NCBI GenBank assembly: GCA_026419785.1
Contig: JAODTK010005856.1
Coordinates: 434,001-498,000 of the forward strand
Reading direction: 5' to 3'
Length of the DNA: 64,000 nt
DNA from: Sclerodactyla briareus
Lineage: Eukaryota; Echinodermata; Holothuroidea; Dendrochirotida; Sclerodactylidae
Shown here: positions 44,641 to 56,499 of the stretch, one piece after another
How the letters are laid out: every line of letters begins with the position of its first letter
How positions within the stretch are numbered: position 1 is the stretch's first letter
Translations under genes and position numbers: made by a program
The notes under the pieces: model-generated
The model's input: the letters and a program-made list of their open reading frames with translations, nothing else
The model's database searches: none
Told to the model about the DNA's origin: nothing

Positions 44641-46041
44641 CCCCCAGTCCACACATTTAGGTATTGCCCCAGAGGCATTACCTTATTCCGCGTACCTGGT
44701 GCAGGATTCACAACCGACAATAAGATGCATTAACCATCCTGCTCTACAAGTATGTGCCCCCCCTCCCCCCCCCCCCCCAAAAAAAAAAGGTCTTCAATAG
44801 AATGTAAGCCTGCAGAACATGTAAGCCTGGCAGCCATCAGCCCTTCAAGGACCCACCCTGTATAGCGCAACCTAAAACCCCATAACCCAACACTAGGAAC
44901 ATGCAAGAACTCTCCCTCCTCAGCTGATTATATCAACAATGGGTTGTGTAACTGAAGCCTGAATCACTTACTCCCATTCACTAACAGTTGACCCATAAAG
45001 GTTAACTATTTGCTTGGGTGGGTGTCCCTTGAGCCCTACAGTCATGAACTCTGGCGTACAACTTTGCTTGGGACTAACATAGGGTTCAAACCATCAAGGG
45101 TAGGCTTGGATCAATGACTAAAATGCCATTGTGTCATGGCTCTGAAATTGATTCGAACAGCCTGTTTATACCCAAACTTGTCAAAGAGACTACTAAAGGA
45201 AGGATTCCAACATTATTCCACAGGAATATTATCTGGTCTTGTCCTTAGAGGCAATAAATCATGAACGTCTTGAGCTTGAGTAGCATGTTTCCCCTTTTTT
45301 TTTTACACCTGGGATCAGAGAGCCATATTCCTGTTAGGTATCAAGAAAATTAGGTATGTTCACCAAAAGTATTCACAAAATGTATTCCCTCACCCGGAAT
45401 GACGTGCCCCCCCCCTCCCCACTGGCTTGGCCACTGAGACTATGTGGCTACTATCTCTGAAACTATGCTGAATGTTTTCTCATAACTGGGTGGTCCCTAT
45501 ACATGCAGAGTCATCAACCATACAGTCCAACCCAAATTTCCACAAAAGTGCACTACCAACTCATAGCTCTCCTCTTTGGTAATTCATGTTACCAATTTGA
45601 AGCAGTGCAATGTTACATCTTGATATACACTACATATGATACTGCAAAAATGAATGAAATGATCCCCAAAGTTGTTTGACCTCAACCCCTGCATAGCACA
45701 TACATACCATAGTCATTATAATACGTGATGATCGACAAATGCTAACAACCAAATTAATCTGTTTTTGAAGCATTCAAAGTAAAGACGAACATCCTGGAAC
45801 CCTTTTGACTCAGTAATCATTTTTGCAAAGTTCTGTCATGTTCCATTGAAAGACGCTGAATGAGCAGCTATTTGAAAAATTGTCTGTCTGGAGCTCCACG
45901 ACTGAGAGTTTGATTCTCAACCATTCAAGCTTCTTTTTTTATCACTCTCAAGACAGGAAAAAAATTGCGAATTTGGTTGCGTCCCCATTTATTTTTGTTC
46001 CCAATGTTTAAAACTTCGGCCCACAACAAACCCCCTCTGAC

Positions 46042-46177
46042 CTTCTTTGCTTTGGTTTTTTTTTATTGTGTCTGACAGAGCTTTCTTCTTCTTGGTGATT
46101 GTTTTCTTTGCGAATAGATCCTCAAACTCCTCAATGTGAAATCCGTCTCCTCTAGGTCCCTCCACAATATGCAACGC
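46042..46177 (-). CDS. Formin, FH2 lasso/linker exon (EEFEDLFAKK)
   Basis: The likely acceptor is TTGGCGACAG. It reads ALHIVEGPRGDGFHIEEFED, then LFAKKTITKKKKALSDTIKK. The EFE.LFS......KKK.LS(D/E)T. pattern is the post-lasso linker of FMN1/2. The donor may be GTCAGA at 46041, which is weak. The A9 run near the end is probably miscounted, which explains why the phase into VAKLLES is off by one. An in-frame extension upstream (FIRMFSRFWRQ) is probably intron. Confidence 0.88.
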
Positions 46178-47317
46178 CTGTCGCCAAAACCGCGAAAACA
46201 TTCGGATAAAGTTTGTGACATCCATTTGTTTTACCCCACTGCCTCCAGTGCACTCCTTTATCGGACCTCTCAAGGTTCCTTATAAAGAGCTAGAGAATGA
46301 CAGGTTCAGCTCTGGGTAACAAGCACGCGACCACTCAATGGCTGCGAGTTACATGCATCAAAATTGTCCAGGTGGATTGAAATGAAATGTCCAGAACCCT
46401 CCTGTATGGATATTCATATGCAATTACTTAGCTTTTCCCCCACTCCGTTTGCAGTTAACTCACCTAATAGCCACTGGGATCTGGCATATTCTTTCTCCAG
46501 CGATGGCCACTACTGACATTCTGTTCATGCCAGCCTTCACATAAACGTCGCAAAGAGGGATCTAAGTGCGACATTTTTTTTTCACCTCTAGGGATCGTTT
46601 TTTGAGGACTTTCGTAGTTTAGTAGTTGGTGGTAGCGCAATAACTTGATATTCCAGACTAATGTCCTGTAGGGGATCATATGCCCCTACCCACTAGGCTA
46701 CATGAAGAAGGACAGCCGAGATATCGGGAAGTTTGATGGAGGTGGCGGTGTACCAGGAAAAAGGAAAATGGGGTAAGATAAACGGAAATTTGGATGAAAC
46801 TAGTAATAATGAGGTCACAGGTCCTACTCCAACCCTCAATATCGCCTACCACGAGGGTAACCAAGGACCATGCTAGCTGACATGGGGCACATTCAGGAAT
46901 GACCCTCACACCATGTGGCAGCCCGCTACAGCGCCCCCCCATTTGTTCCTCACTGTTCCCCAATTAGCCCCAATAGGGACGAGTAGAGATAAATGCCTCC
47001 CCAGGGTATTACATACTCAAACCCAAACCTCTGGATTATGAACGAACATGCTTACTGCTCTTATCACTAGAGTACTACAATCCAATAATTATACAGCGCT
47101 GCTACTGTTAATTACTGCCTACTGTGATATTAAAAACACACTTCCAAGTATTATCAGTTTTTTCAGAACTGGCCTATGACCTGTAGGCACTCAGGCCACA
47201 TTAGGCAGTGTCGTGTTTATCAAGCGGGCCGACATGCAGCTTGCAGACAATCTTCATTATTGATCTCCAGCAATAATGTACTCCTCTTACCTAATAAATA
47301 TGAACTTAGAGACTCAC

Positions 47318-47690
47318 TTGGGTCAAGCCTCTTCTTGGATTCCAGTTTATGGAAATTGATCCTGCTCAGTACAAGCTTTTCATGGGAACACCAGGCTCCA
47401 CCATGGCTTTGGAGGTCCTTCTGTGTGTGGGTAGTAACTGCCAAGGCATTGGTGGTGCGGTGGTGGTGGAGTTAAGCCACCCATGACAGGCGTTGTGGGA
47501 GGTGGTGGAGGGCCACAGCCAGTTGGTGGAGGGGGAGGAGTTGGGGGAACAGGCCCTGGAGGGAGTGGTGGAAGAGGAGGGGGTGGTGGAGGGGGTGCCT
47601 CACCAGCGGGGCAGGAGGGGGAATTTTATTGCCAAATGATGGTGGCACCGGTATAGATCCAGCCCTTTCCATTCCTTTTTGAGTCCCATG
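47318..47690 (-). CDS. Formin, exon with FH1 proline-rich region and start of FH2
   Basis: The minus strand from about 47680 reads GSIPVPPSFGNKIPPPAP, then several proline runs separated by Gly, Leu or Thr (about 47470-47600), the profilin-binding FH1. After small frameshifts comes GSYYPHTEGPPKP, then EPGVPMKSLYWSRINFHKLE. PMK.LYW.RI is the start of FH2. The exon ends KKRLDP before GTGAGT. At least four one-base errors break the ORF, one turning the Trp of LYW into a stop. The 5' boundary is uncertain; the frame is closed by TAA above about 47725. Confidence 0.93.
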
Positions 47691-47857
47691 TTCACACTCA
47701 TTGCTACATGTGATTCCTTATTGCCTGTTTGACCAGATACCAATGTTTTCCTGAAGTCTGCTCATCTGTAATTTAGTGTCTGGTGATTTCAGCTTTCTCA
47801 ATCGTCAATATGGGGCTTGTAGATGTTGGCGGTTTGAACCCTCACCCTGTCCCGTAC

Positions 47858-48001
47858 CTACAGCTGTCACAAGACAGATCTCCTGATGATCTGGATTCAG
47901 AACCAATCATCCTCCCTCTGATTCTTCGCCTGATTCTCTAGCAGAACGACCTGGGCTGCATGCTCTCCTCGAAGATTAAACACTGCTAGATCATGATTAC
48001 T
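47858..48001 (-). CDS. Formin, exon before FH1 (VFNLRGEHAAQV)
   Basis: Acceptor CTACTTTTCAG, donor GTACGG. It reads SNHDLAVFNLRGEHAAQVVL, then LENQAKNQREDD, then one frame change and ESRSSGDLSCDSC. An F.LRGEHA.Q...LE coiled segment occurs just before FH1 in FMN1/2, so the order fits. The charged, heptad-like middle suggests a short coiled coil. Confidence 0.75.
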
Positions 48002-48124
48002 CTGAAAAGTAGAACAATTTGGAGTTACTTGTGCAGAACATTTCTCTTTATTCCTTACTATCACATGTAGTGATATAGCGTATTATGCTGTTTAACAAGT
48101 GCGTAATAATTGCCTTTTTCTTAC

Positions 48125-48213
48125 CAGCAACGTGGTACTGCATGATTCTCTGACTCCAGGACAGGTAACAAAATTCTTAATTATTTGTCGGCACAAGCTC
48201 TTTCAATTTCAAG
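48125..48213 (-). CDS. Possible formin N-terminal exon
   Basis: Very good splice signals (TTTTTCTTGCTCAG and GTAAGA) enclose 89 nt that begin LEIERACADK and end LESENHAVPRC, with a TAA between that needs an indel to remove. No clear homology, so it is included mainly on splice context and collinearity with the exons downstream. Confidence 0.4.
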
Positions 48214-48639
48214 CTGAGCAAGAAAAAGAGGAGCCTGTGTGGTAATGAATGTCATAAAACTAGTGTAAAACACCAATACATTCTCAAATTTGAAAGTGTT
48301 TGGAAAAACTACACTCCTAATAATAATGAACTAGTCTTATATAGCGCAAACTGCAACAAAAGAGTTGTCAATGCGCTTTACGGATGCTGAGAGTGCAGTG
48401 GAAATATTAGAACTGGGAAAAAAGAAAAGTTTTCAGACAGGTCCTGTGTTGACTCTGTGTGTGTAGCAAATTATGTGAATGGCTGGAGTACCAGTTTTGA
48501 TAGCACAAAATGCAATGATGAGAAACTAATAGTCGATATGCTGAGGAACAGCCAACCAGTGTAGCTCTTTCAGACATAACACAACAGGTTTCTGAAGTGG
48601 GACTCATATCGAATACCACAATAAGTACCACCTGACCCA

Positions 48640-48830
48640 CAAACACACTAAGAGTAATCTAACTAAATCTGTAGGCGGAGAAGCATATTTGCAGATTTCC
48701 AGTTTTTCGCACTAATAGCTCAATATGCCATTTTGACTATTTCAATCCCTGAAACCCCAGTATAGTCATAAACACTGACCAGTCACTGGTGGTAATCCAA
48801 CCCTAATCTGTAGAAGAAGAAGTACTGCAT
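48640..48830. repeat. Satellite family 3, short array
   Basis: Blocks AATCTGTAG, GCA.ATTTGCAGATTT, AATAGCTCAATATGCC and CCCTGAAACCCCAGTATA recur with a ~150-bp spacing and match 49540-49990. Confidence 0.65.
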
Positions 48831-49539
48831 ATTCTCATCTCATCAGTCCCGAAAGGGATAGTGTAGTCAGTTGCCATTTTTCAACTATATTCACTGTTGC
48901 TATAATAACAACTTGGTGGTTAAGAACTACCCATTAAGGTGTGTATCGTCTATGGCGGGTGCCTATGGGGGCTGGATGGTCCAGCAGTGAGGCTGCGAAT
49001 CGAAAAGGTAGCAGTTAGCCTGTGTGTACACGTATGTGTGTGTAGTGAGTTCACGTGTCAATAAGATTTCAATGGTTTTTCGAAAAATATCTTCTTCTTT
49101 CACTATTTTTGAAGATATTTGCTGATTACAGGGCTGAATGATTTCCAAACTTGGTAACATGGTGAGGAGGACACAAATACAATTATTTCCATGCATCAAG
49201 CTGAAAATTACCAGAAATGTGGACTTTGGGAGGGAACCTGATTTCTACAGAAAAATGTAAAACATTGTTGTTTCTTCGATATATTAGAGATCGGAAGAGG
49301 TGAGTAGTATGGAATTTTAGAACAAGGTACAATGCAAAGAAAGATAAGGTTTTCCCAAATCTAGGCTGGAAAGTCCGGAAATTCTATGAAAATAAATTTT
49401 CTGGAAGAAAACTGCTGTTTTCAGACATATTTTGATAGATTTTCACCATTTGCAACTTGCAAGGTAATGGAGATGGAGACAACTAAAAGTTTCATGGTTT
49501 TCAGGGATGCTGATGAGATCCTGCAACTCGGGGGAGTGC

Positions 49540-49990
49540 TATCGTGTTGGTTTTAACATAACAGCTCAATATGCCTCTTTAATGACCTTGAATCCCTGAA
49601 ATCCCCAGCCAGCATAGCCGGGATAAACACTAACCAAGTAAGATGGTTATCCAAATTAACCTGTAGAACAGAAGCATTTTGGAGATTTTTGCAGTCTTTT
49701 ACATAATAGTTCATCATGCCCCCTTCAATGAACTTAAACCCTGGAATTCCCTGTACACCTGGTAGGTGTTCCACTGCCAGGATCATTATAAAAATGATTG
49801 AGTTGATGGCAAACCAACCTAATCTGTAGGAGAGAGGCATTCCAGATATTTTTGCAATTTTTAACATATTAGGTCATATGCCCCTTTGATGACTTTGACT
49901 GATCCCTGATCACTAGTTCATAACAAACACGACCAATTATGATGTATCATCCAACCAGAGGAGCATTTGCAGATCCCCCAAAAAATGGCC
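49540..49990. repeat. Satellite family 3, about three ~150-bp units
   Basis: ACATAACAGCTCAATATGCC near 49556, TACATAATAGTTCATCATGC near 49700 and AACATATTAGGTCATATGCC near 49862 mark three units. Each is followed by a CCCTGAAAT-like block and a CAACCTAATCTGTAG-like block. A TG-rich tract lies between this and the 48.7-kb array (49018-49045). The 104-codon minus frame here is a repeat by-product. Confidence 0.7.
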
Positions 49991-50972
49991 TATTTGACCT
50001 TTAACCTTGAAGATCATGACCTCGACCCTTGAACTTGAGGAGCCTGAGAGGTCGAGGAGAGGATTTCCATGGGCCGACCGATGAAACAAAATAAAAAAAC
50101 AAAGGAACGGAAATTTGAGAGCCAAAGACGTGGCAACAGTATGAGGTACCTCGATCGTAGATAGTTTCAACGTACAAGTAAAATGCAGACAGATGATAAA
50201 TCGATTGTTTCCAACCTTGGTTTTAATGTGTGTAATTTACACCCAGTGGACTAACTGAGCAGACAGAATATTGGTACAATTAACAAGCCCCTGAGTATCA
50301 AGAAGTAACTCATACCCAAGGGGGGGGACTAGACTATGGAGAGAATCCCATCAAATGCGTTATCCTATACTACCAGTACCCAGTAACAATGGTTGGCAGG
50401 AGGAGTTGCATGAGTTAACAGCTAATTACCCTGATAAAATATTGCATTCTCTCAAGCTTAGTGTCAGTGAACAAGGAATATTTCTTATCGGTGGTAACAT
50501 GGGTTTCCAACCCCATCTAACCCAAGTATGAATGACAAGTAGGTGTTAGTTTCCTAGAGCAGTTGCTCCCAACCTGAGGCACATCAAGTCACCCCTATAC
50601 TAGATTGCCAACCATCCCTACATTCAACCAGGATCGATGCTACCGCAGAAACTGATTATTCCCCTGAGGATATTAAGTCATTAAACATGAGACAACGAAA
50701 CAGGCAAATCTATTCATGTGTGGGCACCTTGCATTCCGGACAAGGGCCCAGGTACTGCTCTGACTAGAAGCCAGAAGCCCATATATTCCTTTTGACAACA
50801 TGTTGAACATTTTGAACGGTAGCTCAGTGATGTGAGCATGAAATAAATATTTGATTCGAACTAGTTCAATGGTGCACCTATGAGATGTCACTCGGACTAT
50901 ATATGTAGTACAATGAAGATTGCATGAAATGCTATTACCCCTATGGCCCGGAATATGACTGGTGAGCCTTAC

Positions 50973-51024
50973 CTGTAGTTTGTTTATGCTGTTTCTGGTG
51001 TTCTTTCTTCAGTTCCAGAATTAT
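50973..51024 (-). CDS. Possible upstream formin exon, coiled coil
   Basis: Minus strand ILELKKEHQKQHKQTT before a GTAAGG donor: a charged, Leu-spaced helix typical of coiled coils such as those N-terminal to FH1. No good acceptor is seen within 60 bp upstream, so the 5' end is unknown. It may belong to the formin or be chance. Confidence 0.35.
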
Positions 51025-51029
51025 TGTTG

Positions 51030-54000
51030 GTGATATGAAATGAAATATAAAAAATACCAATACCAGTAATATCATAAGTTTTCCTATTAACAAGAAGGAT
51101 AATTTATAGTAAATATAGTTTTGTGGAATTTCCCGTAAGTCACCTCAGGCAAGTACAACATCCAAAAGGCTCCGAAGAAAACTACTTCAAACAAATCCCA
51201 CTAACAAATGTTATGATTTAGGTTTCAAGATATTCACACAATGTTGTTCATCAATTATGAAGCTTGACCGAGTATATGAAGAAATATCTAACAATTGGCA
51301 AGCCATAAAATACAAAACGTAGGAATAAATATAGGATATATTCTCAAGTGAAACAGGTGTCTCAGTAATCTGTTGGATACACACAGTGGAAGATTCCCAC
51401 GCACATTGAAAGCATTCCGATGGTAACCGACAAATTGTTGAGCTGGCAGGCCAAGACATGCAGGGGCCCTTTCCAGCCTGAAGGATGTCAGTAATGTCGT
51501 CAAATAGCCGTCTTTATCTCAACCAGCTTATCTTATAACCTCCCCATTCATTAGAACACTCCGGTCGGCCCAAACAATGGACTGGGTTTAACCCGCGGTA
51601 CTATAATCTCCCTATGGCGGCAGTCAATTTTGTGACGGCCACAAGAGTCAGATCTGATTACGCAAAACACGAGAACCGGCCTCCTTTCATGCAGGGTTCT
51701 GGAGAATCAGATCTCGGAGAACACACCAGTCCTATTGACTAGGTGTCCAGTTTATAGGCCTCTGGACAAATCAACACTATTGACCCATCCTCTGGGTCCT
51801 GTATCATTCTGTGCAGAGGCAGTCTGTCTACAGCAGGAGTCAGTCACAGGGTTATCGAGTTCATTTGTGCTAGAGTTGACATTAACAGGCAAGGAACGAC
51901 CATAGCCCTTAGGTACCATGAATGCGTAATGGATAACACACTTAAGACACATCATGTAGCATGAAAAGACAGAAAAATGGTGAGGAAAATGTGCTCAGAA
52001 GCTATGACTGGATTTGCCCTTAAAATTCTGCTGGAATGCCTTTTGGCGTTGTATCGGTACAACTACACGCAATTTGCGCAACTTGTACGCAATACCTAGC
52101 CACCAAAAAATTCTCGTATAAGCCTAAGCTGGAGCCTAACTCCAAAATCGGCAAATTGTTTCAGCTTCTGACTGTTTCCATCGTTCTTTAATTAGTCAAA
52201 TCACAATTTTTTTTGCACGTAGAAATCTGAGTATCTTCTTGTAACTGTTATATTACTTCCTGAAGAAAAAAAGTTGATTTAGTGGAATGTCCGACTCAGT
52301 TCCAAATGCGGCAAAAATTGAGGGGGGGTTCAAATAAAAAAATTACGATTTTGTTATTCTTTACATAGTTTTCTGAATTTTCACCGTACATGGCCCGTTT
52401 AGGTTCATTTTGAAGAGCGTGCGGAGGTGTTCTAATGTAGTATTATCATTAGGATCGGAGTCAAACAAAGGGAAATATGTGCAGCCAGAGGGGGATAGTG
52501 TGCAAATTGAGGAGGACCATGCTTATAGTGTTACTCTGCAAAGAGAGGAATAAAAACTTCACAGAAAATGCTCCAAACTAACGTCACTGTCTACAACCCA
52601 TGGTTCACTATAATAGATAATGATATGGGGGAATTTGTTAAACTTTGTGTTCGAAAGATGTTCGGAAAAGATGTGCCAGGCGAGTTTTGAAAGATTGATT
52701 TCAGCTATTGTTGTATATATTATAAATATTATTATATTATGTGATATATATCATCACACTGCAACTGTGTGAAATCCAGAGTGGATGGAGGATCTTACCC
52801 CGAAATAGAAACAGGATAGTCAATGAATGCAGATGAGTTGAGCACATTTATTTCAGACATAAGAAGGTTGGGGGAATGCACATGAAAGCTGTAACTAATT
52901 TGCCCCCGATATCTCCGAATAGAGAGACTCCTTTGGGCTTTTTAGATATAGTCGTATACTCAATGAGCAAAAGAAACACTCAAACTTTCGAAGAATGCAC
53001 TAAATAGCCAGATAAAAAGCGTATAGAACTGGAGGATCTGGACCAGAACCAACACCGATTGTCACAAAGCGTCACTGCCTCTTAGGCTATAATCGTCAAC
53101 GTAAACAGCAAGAGAAGAGAAACAGTAAGCAGCGGTTGTTTGTTTCAGTGTTACATTCCATGCATATGTAATACAAATGTAACCACAGAAGTTAAACACA
53201 CCTGCTAAATGAAGACAAAGCAGCAAATTCTTCAGAAAACTTCAAAAGGAAAACAGTGGATGAACCACTTCCCTTTAGGAGTTGAACAGAGATGGCGGAA
53301 CAGAACAATGGTGATGATCGGGTGCAGTGGAGTGATGGTTACACCATGGGTATGCCATGCCCATCATCATGGGTCAATAGCAATGATTGATACCCTCTGT
53401 TTGATTCAACAAAGCTACATAGATTAGGACCAATCTAGGGGGATTCACTTCAATCAGAACAATTTTGTCACAGACTAATTGGCGTTTCCCAAAGACAACT
53501 ATAATTAAATGGGTCTCGTGGGAGAGTTACAAATTTCAGGGTCTCTGGGGATGCGATATAATATGAGAGTATTGAGTAAAATATTGCACATAGGTGTAGC
53601 CTTGTATTCCAGGCATGCTACAAGTAGTTCTGCTGTAACACGGTAAAGACACAAGTACTGATTAAGTATAATAGGAATAATGTTTTTGTAAATGTGGGGA
53701 AAGGAGCAGGGTGAAGGTGATTTAAACATTGCAGATATGCCCATATAAATTGTCAATTTATTCACAATACAAAATCACAAGAACTAAAGGAGTACAGGCA
53801 ATATTCTATTACTATAGTAGCTAATTTAAAGGGGACCAAGGGACAAGTGAGCTTGAATGCAGTTATTCTCAGACTATATCAATTGAGGAAACTAGACACT
53901 GATTTTCCGATAGGTTCATAAAAATATTGCCGATTTTGCGTATATTTACAATGTCGAGTTGGTAGCGTTAGCCACCCGATATGATTATATGTCTTTATGG

Positions 54001-55700
54001 CCCAAATGTTACCCACGTAAAAAGGGGCATGAAATTATACACCAAAGAACCAAGTTTTGTTCAGCCATCAACGGAGGAAAATTGATGGAATTGTAGTATC
54101 GTAACCACAACAGGAGAAACAAAAGAAAGTCAGAGAAATCCAAAATTAAAAACACACCAAAATTAACGTCAACACTCACTACAAGAACCAAAAAACGTTA
54201 GGGTTTTCGCAATTGAAGCTATAATGAATCGTGATGAAATGAAGGATTACATAGTGTCAAAACCAAATAGCCTAAAGTTGGATTGTGCATTGAAAGTTTT
54301 TCCCTTAATATTTATTACAATTTTCAATATGCTCATATGAGCAATGGAAAAACATCAACACATGGCAGCCGGTAAGGTTCGGAATAAAAGTTAACCACCC
54401 AAGAGAAATGCCTGAAGTTTGGTTTGACTAAAGATGGTGAAAGTCAAGGTTGCAAATAAGTAGCAACTGTGAGAGTAATCAATACAGGTTTCACATTGCA
54501 TCATTCATCACAAGAAATCATAACGCATAACATAATGATGCCGCATAGGAACTTCACCATCATCGTAATCAAAACCCGCCTCATTGCTTTAGGTGATGGG
54601 GACTTTTGCCGGGAGTGTGTGCATTCCTCGAGTCGATTCTGGAGCATTCACTCGACTTGAAAACCTGACAGTTCAGAAATTAACAGAGATCCGCACAGTC
54701 GTTTAAGGTATTTCATTTGAACCACCAAAATTCTGTAGAAGCTCTTTTCCCGTCAGGATACAGTACACCTATAATAAAAAGAGCATTCTGTCTATGATGA
54801 ACATGTTGCTAAAGGGTAAACAAGGGTAACGATTGTCAGTCTTCAGATTGTTAAGAGTCAATACAGACCATATCAAGGTTCAGTATGGGCATGACAAGTG
54901 GTGACAACAAGCCCCCATCTTCCGCATCTCTTTTCAATGCCCCTGTTTCCTTATTAGGCGTACCGGTGGGGGAGCGAATCCCCCCCCCTCCCTTAAAGAA
55001 GAAATATGAAATGAAATGATGGAAAAGGTTGGCTCAATAAATGACAAAAAATTCGGAGAAATTATGGGCAGAAGGAAAGGCAAAGTGCCAAAGAAGATGC
55101 TCAAATTTCTGCTGACTGGCCAAATTTTTATCAACTGCCCGAAGGAAGTGGAGCAAAATTTTCATGCTCATGCAAATGTTATAATTAGGACAAAAATCTA
55201 TGCCCCCCAAATTTGTTGAAGGGTCCCGTACACCTATGCTTTATCCTGGTTTTAAAAATGGAAGTACAATACAAGAAGTATGCATGCAACAATAAATTAC
55301 CTGTTAACTTCACCTCTCCTTGTCCACCATTGCCTGAATTTAAATTGAAAGAGACCAAAAAATACAGATAAAAAAGAAGACACAATAGACAAATGGGGTG
55401 GCTGCCAAAAAAATGATTGGATCTGAGATTATCAAGATTCTGGAGACATGCAACCTCCCCTCAATTCTGGACAAGCTCCCATTGACCAAAACATTTCCAC
55501 ACAGTAATTCATGGAGGATATTGACATATGCCCCCCCCCTCCACACAACAACTTTAAGAGGGTGTGAGATCATGCAAGCGAGAAATGTAATCCCGCCAGA
55601 GCCAGTTAATTCTTGAAAGTTTTCAGATGACTGCAAAAGTGATATAAAATGGACATGAAAGAATATCAAAGGCAATCTATGTATTATAATGAAATTTCAA
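51030..55700. other. Non-coding stretch, no secure feature
   Basis: AT-rich DNA with an AT-palindromic patch near 52715-52755 (TATATATTATAAATATTATT). Open frames below 90 codons lack motifs. A 32-codon frame at 53292-53390 is treated as a finding. If the formin has further 5' exons, they could lie here. Confidence 0.35.
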
Positions 55701-55705
55701 ATCAC

Positions 55706-55990
55706 CAAACACAGCTATGGTCACAGTGAAAGTTAACATAGTGATATCATAGAGGAATGATACCCTCCAGAAACCACCCTAAAAACCATTACATGGCTCT
55801 TCAATTTTACAAGGTTATTCACTAATCAGGAATAACATAACATGCCCATATGCACCCTGAACAGGGCATCGGTCACAGTGAAGTTAACACAGTGACTATA
55901 CATTAGAGAATGAATACCCTCCAGAACACCCCAAAACCATCCATGGCTCTTCAATTTTACAAAGGTTATTCGCTATTCAGGAATAATGCC
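55706..55990. repeat. Two-copy tandem repeat, ~155 bp
   Basis: GGTCACAGTGAA.GTTAACA, ATACCCTCCAGAA, CATGGCTCTTCAATTTTACA and TATTC.CTA.TCAGGAATAA occur in the same order at about 55720 and 55872. Confidence 0.85.
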
Positions 55991-56499
55991 GCTAACTGGA
56001 TTGACGTCAAAGAAACGTTTCTCCTACATGCACCTACCATTTTTGTGGCGGATTGCCACAGTCACAAACCTGATGCCAAATATTTGCATGTAAACCATAC
56101 CGTGATAGCTAACATGGGCAGTACCAGGGGATGGTACCATCAATATTATTCAAACAGAATATGCTAATTGAATATTGCTTCTTGGGAAATATACTGCACG
56201 TCTGTCTACTGCATGTCTGGTAATAGCAGAGATGTTCCAGCTCCAAACAAGTAGCAATGCTTTGCACCACATAGGTACGGGATCCTGGTGCAATGCTCAT
56301 GTAGATCCCTTGCCCCACCCCTCTCCCATTGATTGGGGATCAAGGACCACCTCAGTGTTCTTCAGTCCATGGTTGATCTCATCGGTTGGTTTCTGTGGTG
56401 GCCTGCATGTATCAGGCAGCTGGGGTGGGGGACTGGGGTTTGACCTTTGTACCTGTCAGCAAGTACATTGTCTCTGGCTGCAAGAATGACAGAAGGACA

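Noticed and set aside
46464-46574. Minus-strand frame MSHLDPSLRRLCEGWHEQN with a start codon and a GTGAGT donor
   Set aside because: Looks like a first exon, but it ends in TAG exactly at the donor and lies between two well-placed formin exons. No homology is recognised and no acceptor phase fits.
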